Positions 22,173 to 34,261 of a DNA stretch of 64,000 nucleotides are shown one piece after another (the first letter of the stretch is position 1; each line of letters opens with the position of its first letter). Made by a program: the position numbers and the translations under genes. The notes below the pieces were generated by a model that was not told the DNA's origin, did no database searches, and saw nothing but the letters and a program-made list of their open reading frames with translations. This DNA comes from Bettongia penicillata ogilbyi (Eukaryota > Chordata > Mammalia > Diprotodontia > Potoroidae): the NCBI GenBank assembly GCA_023548195.1, contig JAJHZJ010000061.1, positions 6,693,374 to 6,757,373 on the forward strand. Reading direction: 5' to 3'.

Positions 22173-23184
22173 ACACTGCAGCTCTGAGAGTCTGGTTACC
22201 TAGGGGGTCTTCCCTCTGTGTCTATGTTTACGTTCCCCTGTATTGTGTCTGCTCAGGGGCCTGTGCCATAAGCTTCCTAAAATTTTTGACACAGAGTAGA
22301 CCAAAGGGCTGGGCAAAGACAGCAACTGATGACAGCCGTGACCCTGACACCACCTTCTGAGTCCCTCTTCATTCTTTCAGGCTGCGTCAGATGTCCAAGA
22401 GTGTGGGACTTTGGGCGGATCCAAGAATCTTGAATCTCAGACTTCTTCTTTGGGAAAAAAAGGGTTATACATAATCTACCTCCCAGGATTGTTGTGAAGA
22501 CAAAACGAGATAATAGCAACAAGGCAGTGGTAAGGATAGACTATTTTTCAGACACTGTAGTTCAAAGGCACATGAAGGAGAGCAATGAGCCAGGGTTGCT
22601 AGGAAAAGACATGAACCGTGAGGAAAGACTTTTCTGGGAAATGGCAAGTGGTAGCCGTGGCAGCTGCAGAGGCCCTGGCTAAAAGCCAGTGCCTGAGGCT
22701 TTCTACTAAGGCAAGATCTACAGGACTGGAGTGGGGTATAGGCAATAGCTGTCTCCAGACAAGCAGCAGGGGCTCCTAAACTGGGACTAGGTAGGAATGC
22801 AAAATGACAAGAGAGTGGCAGAGAGGTCTCTGGAATACATGACGTTCCCGAGCCATGCTGAGTCCCTGGACCAAGTGAAGTGAATAGGGCAAGACTCCAA
22901 GGGGAAACCAGAGGCAGGGGGACTGGAGCCAAAACATGGTCTTTACTAAAGAAACTCCAGCCCCACCCATGTTGTGGGGACTTCCCTATTAATACTGTGA
23001 GTTTTCTCCTTGCTATTTGAATTAGATTTGAGTCCCATTTATGTTCTTATCTGCTCTTTAATAAATATATTTATGTCCAAGATGCTTAATGTTTGTCTTG
23101 GTTACTAGTAGGTGAGCTGACTCAAGTACTCTTAAAGCAAGTCACATTCTGATGTGTTAATATTTATTTGGGTATGGCACATCC
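22173..23184. other. Mostly unique DNA, mild GC enrichment
   Basis: Several overlapping frames of 60-155 residues occur between 22127 and 22970 on both strands. None shows a domain, and no consistent exon-intron signals are seen. Probably compositional. Confidence 0.4.
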
Positions 23185-23310
23185 CTGCAATTTTTCAAAC
23201 CACAACTCACTCCCCTTATGTGTTGTCTCCCCCATCAGAATGTAAACTCTTTGAGGAAAGGGATTGTCTTAACAATTTTATATTTGCATCCTTAGTATAG
23301 AATAAGCACC
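23185..23310 (+). mobile_element. L2/L3 LINE 3' tail
   Basis: 'cagaatgtaaactctttgaggaaagggattgtctt' and 'cctta gtatagaataagcacc'-like end: the conserved terminal part of L2/L3. Confidence 0.7.
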
Positions 23311-25829
23311 AAAAGAAGATTTTTCATTTATTCATTCATCTGTTCACAAACCATGATATTATTTCTAAGGCTGAATCCTGAATGTCTGCCCCCAAATGAG
23401 AATTTTGTAAAGTACCCTGCAAAGCATAACTTGGTGCACAGATGTATTAATGAGCCTCAGCTTAACACTTGTGAGCTTTTTGCCTTAATGACTGTTTACA
23501 GGTTCATGCAATCCCACTGACCTCTCACCAAGTTAATCCTCCTCCTCTGGCTGCCCTATAGCTTAAACTATGTCCTTCTCAAAATGTAATGCCCAGACCT
23601 GAACACAGTATTCATGATAGTGTCTAACTAAAGCAGAGTATGATGGAACCATCACCTCCCTTATTCTGAACATTAGGTTTCTCTTAATCTAATGGAAGCT
23701 AACATTAGCTTTCTTCACTCACACTGTTTTTCATTTTGATTTTAAAACTCACTATATCTCCCAGATTTTTCTCCACAGGAACTACTGACTAGTCACATGC
23801 ATCCTCTACTATACTCATGCAAATTGACTTTTTGAACCCATGAAGAACTTTATATTTATCCCTATTATATTCTTATTAAATTTGACTCATTCTAATCTGT
23901 TGATCTTTTTGAATCACATTTCTGCATTCCTTCTTCTATTCTACACACACACAGACACACACACACAAGCATTTGAGTTCATCAGAGAGCTTATCCTGGA
24001 ACCACGTTTATTTATTTGAATTTAACCATGAATATACTTTCATAAAGATCAAAATCTATCTATGTTTTGTCCTGTGTGATCCTTATTCATCTCTTCCCAT
24101 AAATATTCCGCAGAAGATCTTTCCCATGTGGTAGAAATCTTCCTTTGGTTCTTCTACTATTTTAATAATTAATTATGATGAATAGTAAACTTAATAAACA
24201 GTAATAAAATTAAATATTCGATTTACTATTTTAATAATTTGTGGATTCCAACACAGACTTTAGCTTTATTTATCTGTTATGCCCCTCAATCTTGCCACAT
24301 GATCTGCCCACCTTTTCTGATTGCTGAGTACATCTTTTTGATCACTTCTCCCATTGCAAATCCTAGCTGACAATGTGCTGTAGCCACCTAACTTTTCTTT
24401 ACTTTTTGGATCACTTGTAGCCAAGAACATAAATGGCTTCAAATAATGGCTCAGGGAATATGTACAAAGCTTAAGAGGAATCAGGAAAGACCGAGAGAAA
24501 AATTAGGAGCAGGCAAAGAAATTAGCTGAATAGAATCTGTTTTCCCTTTTCCATTTTATGTCCATTTTGCTAGTCGTTGTTTTTCAGAAACCTATTTTTA
24601 GGTTTAGGAAATTGTATGAGTTTTCAAATGAGGAAAAGGTTTCTATTCTCTTAGCCTCAGTAAGATGGAGTTAATGGAGAGTAAAAGGGAAATGTGGGAG
24701 ATAATAAGTTCTATGGATCAAATACAACTGAATTGGGTTAGTTTCCTGAAACTATTTGTAAGACTGGTCTTATATGCATTATTTATGTTGAAATAAAACT
24801 GTAAAAGTCCCTTTTACTGTTTAAGATCTCTAGATTTAAAACAAAACAAAAACCTTGATCTGTTTCCTAAAGTCACCTGATAAACCTTCATTTATTTATC
24901 AAATGCAATTTTATGCCGAAACAGTTCTAAATCACATACTACCAGCTAGCTGTATGCTTACTAAACTATATCTATACTCTTTCTTATTCTCTTTCTGTCC
25001 TGACCTGGGTTTTTAAGTGTAACTATTACCAATGGCATAATTTAGGCGGATAAATAAAGAGCCTTGAGAAGGAGAGAGCAGGTTACTTTCTCTCCTCTGA
25101 GCCTCTATAAACTTTGTTTATATCTCTTTCAGTTGCTACTGAAATTTTTTAAGCAGAATTATGGAACAGCCCCTAGGCTATACAAGAAATTGGGTGGATA
25201 GGGATTCCTCAGACACAATCAAATCCGAAATTGGAGCAGGTATAAGGGGAAACATAAAGTCATTTTAGCTATTATGAATCTGAGGTGGTGTTGAGACATA
25301 TAAATGGAAGTATCCTGTAAGTAGCTAAATATGTGAAAGTGGAAGTCAGCAGGAAAGTGAGGTTTGGAGATGGGGATCTGGGACCTGGGAGCTAGAGATG
25401 GCAAGTTGAAGCCATGTAAATGGGTGAGATTAGCAAGGGAAAGAATAGGGAAAGAGTCAAGAAAAATAAGAGCTAGGGAGGGAGGGGGATTCAGATCCTC
25501 TAAAAGTCTGTCTCACCTGCGTCTTTTACTACCTTATGTCTTGTGTCTGTCCATCAAATAAGGTGACTTTCCTTTACGGTCTCTTTCTGTTTTTTGAGGG
25601 TTTTCTGGCGTGCTTCAGCCTTTGTGCTCTCTTGCTCACTATCCTTTATGTCCTGTTATGAAACTGCTCACTGTTATTCATTATTCAAACCAATTCCCTC
25701 ATCTCATTCAAATCTCAGCCAGAATCTCACATCCTCTCTGAAGTTTATATAGTCAACTATAACTAACATTTCATACTACACATACATGTAGGAAATAAAC
25801 AAGATAGAAATGGAGATAATTGAAACATT
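23311..25829. other. Long stretch without firm features
   Basis: Includes a short CA run (23944-23968) and a small direct repeat actattttaataatt (about 24156 and 24225). 25040-25140 and 25500-25620 carry polyadenylation-like words but no LTR structure that I can support. Confidence 0.4.
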
Positions 25830-26490
25830 ATGCTCTATCACTTTGGAATAAATCTTCCTAGGGGACAAGGAAATTTCCCTTTAATATTATATCTTCTTGT
25901 CATGCTGTCATCTGTTTCTAAATCACTCGGTTCCATGACTAGCTGCATCTGCGTTCTGTCTCCCAAAGTAATCTTCCTGAAAAGACTTTGTCTTTCTTTG
26001 ATTAATGTATGTATATGTCACAATATTCTTAATAAATCTTATCCTTGTAGCCTTTCAATCAGGTGGGCATCCTCATGTCACCTTCCTGTCATAGTCTGCA
26101 CAAGGATTATAGCACGACTTAATAGTAAGCAATTTAAATGATAATGCACGTTATCTGTATAATGTGGCTCTGACATATCAATCTCCTGCTCAAACATCTT
26201 CAGTGGTCTGCTGAATGAAATCCCAAACTTCTTATCTTAACATTGAAAAATCTCCTCCAGCTAATCTATCTTAATCCAATTCAGTTTAATAGATTTACCT
26301 TGTACCACTCTCATTGAGATACTCTATGATCTAGCCAGACTTGCTCTTCCTTGAACACGCTCCATACCTGATCACTCTTCCACATTCGTCATTCTCTTGC
26401 TGATCCTTGGTCTTCTAGCAGCGAATGATTTCTTCTTTCTGACCTTTCATAGCATTTGGTTTCTATCCTGCATATCATATTCATATACAT
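25830..26490 (+). mobile_element. L3-like LINE remnant, body
   Basis: 'aatcttcctgaaaagacttt', 'cagtggtctgctgaatgaaatcc', 'tcttccttgaacacgctcc' are diverged L2/L3 phrases. The element's terminal part appears displaced to 26850-26890 and 29720-29800. Confidence 0.65.
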
Positions 26491-26524
26491 CACATATCTT
26501 TTTTTTACATATTTTTTTACAATA

Positions 26525-26775
26525 TTAAGAGGCAATGTGATATAATAAAAAGAACACTGGACTTGAAGACAGGAGAGACATGAGTCTGAATCCTGCCTCC
26601 TATACTTAATGGATATATGAATATGGACAAATCATTTAACCTCTCCAAACCTCAGTTTCATTATCTGTAAAATGGATAGGCCCTATCTCACAATGTAGCT
26701 ATGAGGATCTAATAAGATAATGCATACAAAGTACCTTGTAAACTTTAAATCTCAAACACTCTATACTTGCTGTAT
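26525..26775 (+). mobile_element. MIR-like SINE inside L3 remnant
   Basis: 'aagaggcaatgtgatataata', 'aaatcatttaacctctccaa', 'tatgaggatctaataagataatg': near full-length sense MIR. Confidence 0.85.
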
Positions 26776-26899
26776 TATGATTAAATCTTGACTATATATA
26801 GTAGTCACATAGTTGCATATAAAGTCACTCAATAAAAAGTGAATGAATTGTAAACGCTTGAGGGCAAAGGTCATATATCTAATCCATTTTTTTATTCAC

Positions 26900-27350
26900 T
26901 ATCTTTTTTGGTTAGATTTATTTAGGACTAACAGGGGTACATTGGGAACCAGCATTTACTGATTGTATCTCTCTATAACTCATTTAGCTTTTGTTTCAAA
27001 AATGTAAATGCTATCCCATTTTATGCATATATGCTTAGGATTGATATTAATTCACTGTCTATGGCATCTTTCAGCAAACAGAGTTTTCCTGTTTATCTTT
27101 TTAAATTAGGTCTTTTTGCTGTTACTGTGTAGGAGTATATGATTGCTACTCCTTCCTTTTTTTACTTTAATGGAAGCATGAGTTTTTTCTTTAGTCATAT
27201 ATTTTTTTAACTCTGTGCATCTTTCTGTTTCAGCATTTCTTGTAAAAAACCATATATTGTTGGATTTTGCTTTCTAATTCATTCAACTATTCTTTTCCGT
27301 TTTATGAGTGCATTCATCCCATTCCTATTCACAGGTATGACCATGAATTG
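26900..27350 (-). pseudogene. L1 ORF2 endonuclease N-terminal remnant
   Basis: On the minus strand one frame gives NGMNALIKRKRIVE, a stop in place of a Trp, then IRKQNPTIYGFLQE. This matches the start of the L1 endonuclease ('NGLN.PIKRKR..EWI.KQ.PTI..LQE'). Further on, 'SELISILSIYA' fits the 'ILNIYAPN' block. The catalytic Glu of LQE is present but the gene is full of stops. Confidence 0.82.
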
Positions 27351-27536
27351 CTTATTTCCCTTAATGTTATTCTCTTATACTTTTCTTTCTCTGTTTCCCA
27401 CCTCGAATTTAAGAGTCTGTTTTACTTAAGACTAATCCCTCTCTTATTCTACCCATTTTCTTATTCCTACATCCCACTTTTTTTTCTCCCCTTTCCTTCC
27501 TGTTCCTCTGTTGAGTGAAATGTATTTCTATACCAT

Positions 27537-27574
27537 GGGGGTGTGTGTGTGTATGTGTGTGTATGTGTGTGTAC
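27537..27574. repeat. TG (minus: CA) microsatellite in L1 spacer
   Basis: gtgtgtgt with tatg interruptions. It sits after ORF1 at the place where the HAL1s also carry a CA repeat. Confidence 0.88.
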
Positions 27575-27979
27575 TCATTCTTCTCTCCTTTGACCATTTC
27601 AAATGAGAGTAAAGTTAAGTGTCACTAGCTCCCCTCTACAGCCCTGTGATCTTCATTTGTACAGACTTATACTTGCATATCTCAATTATGTGATATTATT
27701 TCCCCTATCTCTTCTCTACCTTCTCCGTTCTCCCCTGACCCTGAATATTCCTCTACTTTTGCCTTTCTATTTTTCTTTGAAGATCATCAAAAAATAACAG
27801 AATCACTCCAAGGTCATCTGTCTAATAAGACTACCTCTATGGTTCATGATGATGATGATAGAATTCTGAGGGAATACATGCATCATCTACTCCTATTAAA
27901 ATGTAAATAGTTTCTTCTTATTTAGTCTGTTATGATTGCTTTCTTATGTTTATCATTTTATGCTTCTTTGATTTGTGTT

Positions 27980-28900
27980 TGTATTTTTTTTTACTTGGTA
28001 TACCAAAAGTTCTCTTTTTCATTAAAAGTTTGCTTTTCCCCTATTCAAATATACTCAGTTTTGCTGGAGAAGTCATTCTTGGTCTTAGGTCTTTTGCCTT
28101 CTGAAATATTGTATTCTAAGCTATTTTTTTTTATAATGGTAGCTACTAAATCTTGTGTGATCCTGAATGTGGCTCCTTGGTATTTGAATTCTCTCTAGCC
28201 ACATGCCATATTTTTTTCTCTGACCTTGGAAGCTCTGGATTTTGGTTATAAAATGTTGGAGAATTTTCATTTTATATTTTCTCAGTAAAACACTAGTCAA
28301 TTCTTTCTTTTTCTATTTTGTCCTCTGGCTCTAGGAGATTTAGGTTGTTTTCTTTTATGATTTCATGTCCAGGCTTCTATTTTTTGTCATAGTTTTCAGG
28401 TTGTCCAATAATTCTTAAATTCTTTCTCCTTGATCTTTCTTCCAGGTAAGTTGTTTTTTGTTCTGAGATATCTAACATCTTCCATTTTTTCAGCCTTTTG
28501 ACTTTGTTTTGACATTTCTTATTGTCTCATGGAGTCATTAGATTCTATTTGGTCAATTCTAATTTTCCGGGAGTTTTTCTTTGAAAGGTTTTATGCCTTT
28601 TGTGCCGTTATTGATTCTCTTTCCAGTTTCTTTCATAGATCTCTTTCTTTTCCCATCTTCTTAAGTGCTTTTATTTGTTTTTCAAAATATTTTTTTAGTT
28701 CTTTTTAAAAACTCTTGCTTTATCTTCTTCAAGAGTTATAGTTGGTTCATACTGTACAAAACTGTACAAACTTTGAGGTTTTGCTTATTTTGGAGTCATT
28801 CTCTTTTGAGTTTGTGTCTTGAGTATACCTATCACCATAATAGCCTTTTAGAGTGGGACTCATTTATTTTCTCATATTCTCCCAGTATTATTTATTGAAT
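27980..28900 (-). pseudogene. L1 ORF1 remnant
   Basis: Minus strand shows coiled-coil-rich sequence (28300-28750) then the ORF1p C-terminal domain region: FKYQG and FRITQDLV correspond to 'FKYCG..IRITQDL' in HAL1 ORF1, followed by a degraded 'P.TY..KLS' zone. Many frameshifts and stops. Confidence 0.7.
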
Positions 28901-29719
28901 TTAGACTTTATTTTACAGCAGAGTTCTATACACTTCTGGGAGGATATGTCTGGGTTGAGCTTTGATCCTGCTCTCCTGGGATGCTGAGTGTTGCTTTGTC
29001 CCAAGATTTCAGGGATAAAGTCTGATCACTGTTCTGGTCTAACCTGGGTTTGGGTCTGAGCAATATTCTTCAGGACCTGGCTGGAAGTTCCAATAGAGTG
29101 CTGCTGGACTCAGACCCTATCAGCCACCTGGGTTCTGTAGGTTCAGAGGGACAGAACTATATAGTTCCCTGTTGTCTGGCATTTCTGCCCTGATTATTCC
29201 ACTGCAGGTTTCAGACTGGGCTGCTGGCTGGAACTATGCTTCTGTGATTGCTACTGAACTTGTCCCTTATTCAGTCTAGGGCTCAGGACTGGTCTCCACT
29301 CAGGAATGTCAACCCCATCTCAGTCACCCTTGGATCTGTGCCTGAGAACTGCATAGTGAGCAACAGAGCCACCAGCTGGCACCTGCTCCTGTGTCCTTTG
29401 TCAGGTAGTGGTACCCCAATATCAATCTGGGACCTCATCTTGCCCTAGTACACAGGTTTTGTTCTCTCTCAGTCCCTGGTCACTGGATTGGACACTCTTT
29501 AATCCAACATACTACTGACCAGAGAAGTTCCCAGTATTCACTGATTTCTCTGTTTCTCTATATCAACCTTAGCTGGAATGATGATTCACTGTGATTTTTT
29601 TTCTTGGGTTTCCTGATTAGGACTTTGTCCAGTGTATTTTCTAAGTTTATAGTGGAGGTTATGTTGGAGGAGCTGGGCTATACTTCTATTTACTCCTTAC
29701 CATCTTGATTCTACCTCTG

Positions 29720-29880
29720 TATACACTGTAGAGACGAGAACAGCAGATTGTACCTAGCAGGTACTTAATAAGTATTTGTCAAATGAATGAAATCTAAGCT
29801 TCTTGTGTTTATGAACATCACGGGAGACTAACACAATATGTTGTACATAAGAGGTACTTAATAAAAAGAAATCTCTTGAA
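29720..29880 (+). mobile_element. L2/L3 LINE tails
   Basis: 'gtacctagcaggtacttaataagtatttgtcaaatgaatg' (first) and 'tacataagaggtacttaat' (second) are L2/L3 termini; the first is probably the end of the element split by the L1. Confidence 0.7.
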
Positions 29881-30039
29881 TTTATGGTGAATACTAATTC
29901 CATTGTAAACTTGCTACAGGATAACAATAATACGTAATTTAAGTGTTAAGCATGTTATAGTAAAAAATAATTGCATTATATTGCTTATATACATAGAGAA
30001 CTAGATAACTTAGACATGATTTGATAAGGGCCATGGGAA

Positions 30040-30148
30040 AACAGATTAAGTCCTCAGAATCAGGCAAATCTGGTTTCAAGCCCTAATCCTGACCCATACA
30101 GGTTGTATGAGTTCCTGTCTGAATCTCACTTTGAGGAAGCCTGTATGG
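30040..30148 (+). mobile_element. MIR/Ther-like SINE fragment
   Basis: 'gtcctcagaatcaggcaaatc' and 'gtatgagttcctgtctgaatc'; its 3' half is cut by the next SINE. Confidence 0.55.
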
Positions 30149-30149
30149 T

Positions 30150-30390
30150 GCAGCTATGTGGTATAGTACATGGAACACTGGGCCTGTAATCAGGAAGATC
30201 TGAGTTCAAATTCAGACTTAGATGCTCACTAGCTGTGCGACCCTGGGCGAATCACTTAATTCCTATTTGCCTCAGTTCCTCATCTGCAAAAAATGGAAAA
30301 GGAAATGGCAAACCACTTCAGTGTTTTTGCCAAAAAGGTCCGATGGGGTCATGAAGAGTTGGACATGACGGAACTGAACGACAAAAGCAT
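30150..30390 (+). mobile_element. Mar-1-like SINE
   Basis: Head 'gtgcagctatgtggtatagta' to tail 'agagttggacatgacggaactgaac'. Confidence 0.9.
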
Positions 30391-30416
30391 GCTAGCCATG
30401 ATGTCTTTAAACTCAG

Positions 30417-30590
30417 ATGAGCCTATGACTCCCTAGACTATTTCTCCATCTTACTTTTATGTGTCGTCATTCTCTATTAGAATGTTAGCTCTTTGAGGAC
30501 CGGGAATGTCTTTCTTTTTTGTTTTCTATGCATCTTCAGTGCTTAATCTAGCATAGCATGTGGAAAGTGCTTAACACATGTTCACTTTAG
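30417..30590 (+). mobile_element. L2/L3 LINE 3' tail
   Basis: 'tagaatgttagctctttgaggaccggg' and 'gtgcttaatctagcatagcatg'. Confidence 0.75.
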
Positions 30591-30594
30591 CTAT

Positions 30595-30680
30595 ACTATC
30601 TATCGATCTATTTATCTATCTATCGATCTATTAATCTATCTATCGATCTATCTACCTACCTATCTATCTATCATCTATCC
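30595..30680. repeat. TATC microsatellite
   Basis: tatc units with atcg variants, at the tail of the L2/L3 fragment. Confidence 0.9.
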
Positions 30681-30683
30681 ATG

Positions 30684-30815
30684 CAACCCTACACAAGTCA
30701 CTTAACTACTCAGTATCCCGTGAAGCTAATTCCTTAAGTTATAGATGAGTTTCTCATCCACACTGGTAGAGGGATTTCCTCATTAGCAGTTACAACACCA
30801 AATGCAATCACAGAA
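30684..30815 (+). mobile_element. SINE family C, 3' part
   Basis: 'acaagtcacttaactactcag', 'agctaattccttaagttatagatg', 'cactggtagagggatttcctc'. Confidence 0.7.
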
Positions 30816-32089
30816 GCTAACAAAAAAAATTGCAAAAACAAAACCCCATAGACCCAGGATACAATACTCACTTAAAATATATTTGTGGATTGATTACTAT
30901 ACAGATGAGTCTATAATATACCAAAGGATCTTTATAACAGGGTATCATAATATTCAAAAAATAATCTTTAAAAGAAAGATTCTTCTTTTAATAAGGCACA
31001 TTTCTAATATACATGCACTTGCTGTGTACCTGAGCACATACTTACAGGGCCTTAAACTTGCATAATATCTCTGAGACTCAACCTCAAATGATTTCTTTTG
31101 AGGTGCTTCTCTGACATGTTCTCAGCCCCTGAAGTAGTGTTGTGGCTGTGGGTAGGTGGGCGGCTCTCCCTCTCTTTTCTACTTCATGTGCAACCAGTAA
31201 ATACCAAGAAAGAGTAAATAAACAGGGAATAGGTGTCCAAATAGCAGGAAGCATTGAGCAATACAAACACTCTCCTGTATTTAAATAGACAAACACAAAT
31301 GAAAAATAATGACAGCTCTGTTGAGGTTTGGTATTTAGAAATAACTAGTATTGGTATTTTTATGTTTGTTTTAAATTGGCTTGCTCTTTGGGTCAGAAGG
31401 GCAGCTGGAAGGTGATTCTTAATACTCTTCTGTTAAACTATCTGCTTCTTACCAGTTTCTTCCACTTAGTTTCCCAAGCTGATTAACATCATATTCTCTT
31501 TCTATTCATGAGTCTAAAATTATCTTTTTTTTTTTTAAGGGCCTTGCCCAGCCGAGAAAAGTCTCCACTGTGGTTTTTAGCTCACAGAAGCCCCATGGGT
31601 CTCCTCAGCCAGGCATTTATGAAGGCTGCTTTATGTTCTGAGGGTGGAGTCCCTATTTTGAGGGTGGGAAAATAAGTTCTTATTCTCTTGGCTATTTAAG
31701 ACTGTGAGGTATTCCTGGCTGCCCTCCTCTGCCACAAGCAATAGACAGTCTCCAAGATTTCCCTCCTCTTACCCAGAATTGATATCTTCCATGGAATGGA
31801 ATCTTTTGAAACTCTTTTTGGGGACATAAATTCTTAGTCATAAGCCAGAGACACCTCTTTGACAGACAGTGGTATTTAGAAATGAGCTTTCTGAGCTATG
31901 TGGCCCCCAAACTCTTCTGACAACATGCCCTCTCTGTAATCAGTACAGACTGTTTTTCAAGAAAGTACTGAGAGACTGGGTTTTGCTTTCCTTGTTTCAA
32001 TTTTGTAGGTTAAGATAATAAGAATCCTAATAATTCCTCTAAATTCTGCATAATCCCATTCTAATCATATTCTGATTATTTAAAAATAC
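30816..32089. other. No recognised feature
   Basis: Unique-looking; 31540-31900 is somewhat GC-richer but shows no clear exon. Confidence 0.4.
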
Positions 32090-32225
32090 ATTTTTCCCAA
32101 AACAAAATTTACCTGTTGTGTGATCTTGGGCAAGTCATACCATTTTCAATACCTCTGCTTGCCATCTATAAAATGAGGGAGTTAGAAAAGATGATCTCCA
32201 ACAGCGTGTTTCTATGAAAATATAT
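32090..32225 (+). mobile_element. Ther-2/MIR3-like SINE
   Basis: 'tgtgtgatcttgggcaagtca', 'aaatgagggagttagaaaagatgatctcc'. Confidence 0.82.
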
Positions 32226-32329
32226 ATTCTCAAACAATTCAAACCTGAAGTGGGATACTTTGCAAATAGCATGCAACCAACATGCATGTTAAAATGCTAT
32301 TTATTTTAATAAGAGTATCAGAAATGACA

Positions 32330-32490
32330 TATTAGGCCTGGCCAGACATAAAGAGGTCTACAGTCACCACTCTCTAAATCACTATATGACTCTGGGTGAA
32401 CTTTCTTCTCTAGGCTTCAGTTTCTTAATCTATAAAATGGGGTTGGGGGTAGGTGGACTAGATAACCTCCAAGATTCTTTCTAGTTCAGA
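32330..32490 (+). mobile_element. Ther-2/MIR3-like SINE
   Basis: 'gactctgggtgaactttct', 'gtggactagataacctccaag'. Same family and strand as the previous one. Confidence 0.82.
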
Positions 32491-32494
32491 TCAC

Positions 32495-32705
32495 TCACAC
32501 TCTCATCTAGCCCACAAGGCATTTTCCTCTCTTTCTCATCTATCCAAAAGCTTCTAGTCTTTTGGATTGAGCTTGAACCCCAACATCCTCTATGAAATTT
32601 CTCCCAGTCTATGAGAATTTTCTGCCTCCTTCTAATTCCTATAGCATTTACTATATTTGACTGTTCTTTGGCACTTACATACTGTGTTGTCAATAACTTG
32701 TTTAA
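32495..32705 (+). mobile_element. L2/L3-like LINE fragment
   Basis: 'catcctctatgaaatttctccc', 'ctatagcatttactatatttg': the segment just before the LINE tail. Confidence 0.6.
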
Positions 32706-32814
32706 ATAGGTCAAGTTGGAAGTTTCTTTTTTTTTAATTTCATGCCATCTTTTTCTTGTTTTTGTTCTTTCTTCTGTCCTTATACACAAATGTTGATCTT
32801 TGGTCTAAGAAGTC

Positions 32815-33055
32815 TTTGGTGTGTCTATAGAATACAGGAGGGTGCATTCAATCCTGAATCACAAGTTTTGTGTTTGAATGTCAGCTATCTTTGTCACTAG
32901 CTATATATCCTTAAAAAAATCATGTAACTTCTCTGAGTCTCCATTTTCTCTTCTGTAAAGTGAAAATTCCCATACTATCTACCTCACAGGGTTGCTATTA
33001 GGAAAGTAATTTATACATGGGTATATAAATGCCAGTTGTTATTACTCTTATTACA
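32815..33055 (+). mobile_element. MIR-like SINE
   Basis: 'aaatcatgtaacttctctgag' and 'ctacctcacagggttgctattagg'. Confidence 0.8.
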
Positions 33056-33530
33056 TGTATACAATTTGCAGTTAATTGTTTTAGGGAAAAAATATGATCT
33101 TTCTAGTGACACCTATAAAAAATGGGGCAGTATATCTTTAGTTAAGAAGAGAATTCCATTTTATAGAACTGTTTCCATGAGAAAATCAGATCCAACTTAA
33201 TTTAAATTTATAGTCTTAACCAGTAATGTACAGTGAGGCAATTTTTCATACTGTTTATAGTAAATTCCTATATATTGAAATGTCTACATAATGCCTTATA
33301 CCTAGATCATAAAACTAGACCTACACTATAGCATTCTTCAAATGTTTTTCATCAACTTATTTCTCATAATAGGAAACCTGACCAAAAGAGAAATTGAAAA
33401 ATCTGAACCTGTCATTCATTAAGAATTACTAGGTAAGCAGGTTTTAGAATATGTGATTTGCAATGATAATTGCTGAAAGTAGAAAATTCTACCAACTTCC
33501 AAGGAAATGCTATGGGAAGTAGTGACAGGG
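33056..33530. other. No recognised feature
   Basis: AT-rich unique-looking sequence. Confidence 0.45.
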
Positions 33531-33539
33531 GAATAGAAA

Positions 33540-33715
33540 TCATTGCATCACATATTTAGCCAGAAGGGAACTTAGAGGCCGTTTTGTCCAATATCTCCCC
33601 ACCCCGAGTGTAGGGAAGGAAGCAAGTCCAGATATGTTGTTACCAAACTGACAAGTTGCAGATCCAGAATTCAAACTCAGAACCTCTGAATTCAACTCAG
33701 GTACTGATTCTAAGG
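33540..33715 (-). mobile_element. Ther-2/MIR3-like SINE, antisense
   Basis: 'agaagggaacttagaggccg' and 'cagaattcaaactcagaacc'; diverged. Confidence 0.65.
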
Positions 33716-33929
33716 CATCTGTTTGAGAAGTTATTGTGAAGATGGCATTGAAATTCTTTCCTCATAACTACTTCAATCCCCATAATAATAACTTACCCAA
33801 ATAGATGCCATGGGATTAATACTGGATTTGAATATAGAGACTCTCAAAACCTAGTTGCTTAAACTGCAACTTTAGGGATATAATGATAATGGGCTCTCTT
33901 ATACTGGATTCCCAGATCTTTATTAAGGT

Positions 33930-34195
33930 AGCCAAGGGGTAATGTGAATAGAGGACTGGACCTAGAGATAGGGAGATCTGAGTTCAAATCCTGTCTCAGA
34001 CACTTACTAGCTGTGTGGTCTTGGGCAAATCATTTAACTTTTGTTTGCCTCAGTTTCTTCAACTGTAAAATGGAAATAATAGCATCTACCTCACAGAGTT
34101 ATTGAGAGGATCAAATGAGATAATATTTGTAAAGTGTTTAGCATAGTGCCTGGCACATAATTGGCAGTGAATGAACAAATGTCTGTTTCTTTCCT
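33930..34195 (+). mobile_element. SINE with marsupial head and MIR-like 3' half
   Basis: 'gaggactggacctagagata' head, 'tagctgtgtggtcttgggca' core, 'cctcacagagttattgagagg', L2-type tail 'agtgcctggcacataattgg'. Confidence 0.88.
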
Positions 34196-34261
34196 TTCTT
34201 TCTTGGCTGAGTCAACAGGCTGTCAACTTCAAAGTATTCTATGTATAACTGACACCTGAAA

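Larger units (their letters stand above)
26890..29719 (-). mobile_element. Older L1 element, 5' two fifths, minus strand
   Basis: Reading the minus strand from 29719: 5' end 'cagaggtagaatcaagatgg', about 0.8 kb 5' UTR, ORF1 remnant, a spacer with a CA repeat, then the beginning of the ORF2 endonuclease, after which the element stops near 26890. The missing part is the 3' end, unlike usual 5' truncation, so a deletion or a complex insertion is likely. Much older than the two HAL1 copies. Confidence 0.8.

Noticed and set aside
22465..22932. 155-residue reverse-strand open frame
   Set aside because: No domain, no matching splice or start context, overlaps equally long frames on the other strand.
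25021..25620. Possible LTR (aataaa-like words, C/T-rich stretches)
   Set aside because: No defined ends, target duplication or second copy in the window.
30595..30680. Regularly spaced tetranucleotide repeats resembling an array
   Set aside because: Simple TATC microsatellite; no direct repeats with unique spacers, so not CRISPR-like.
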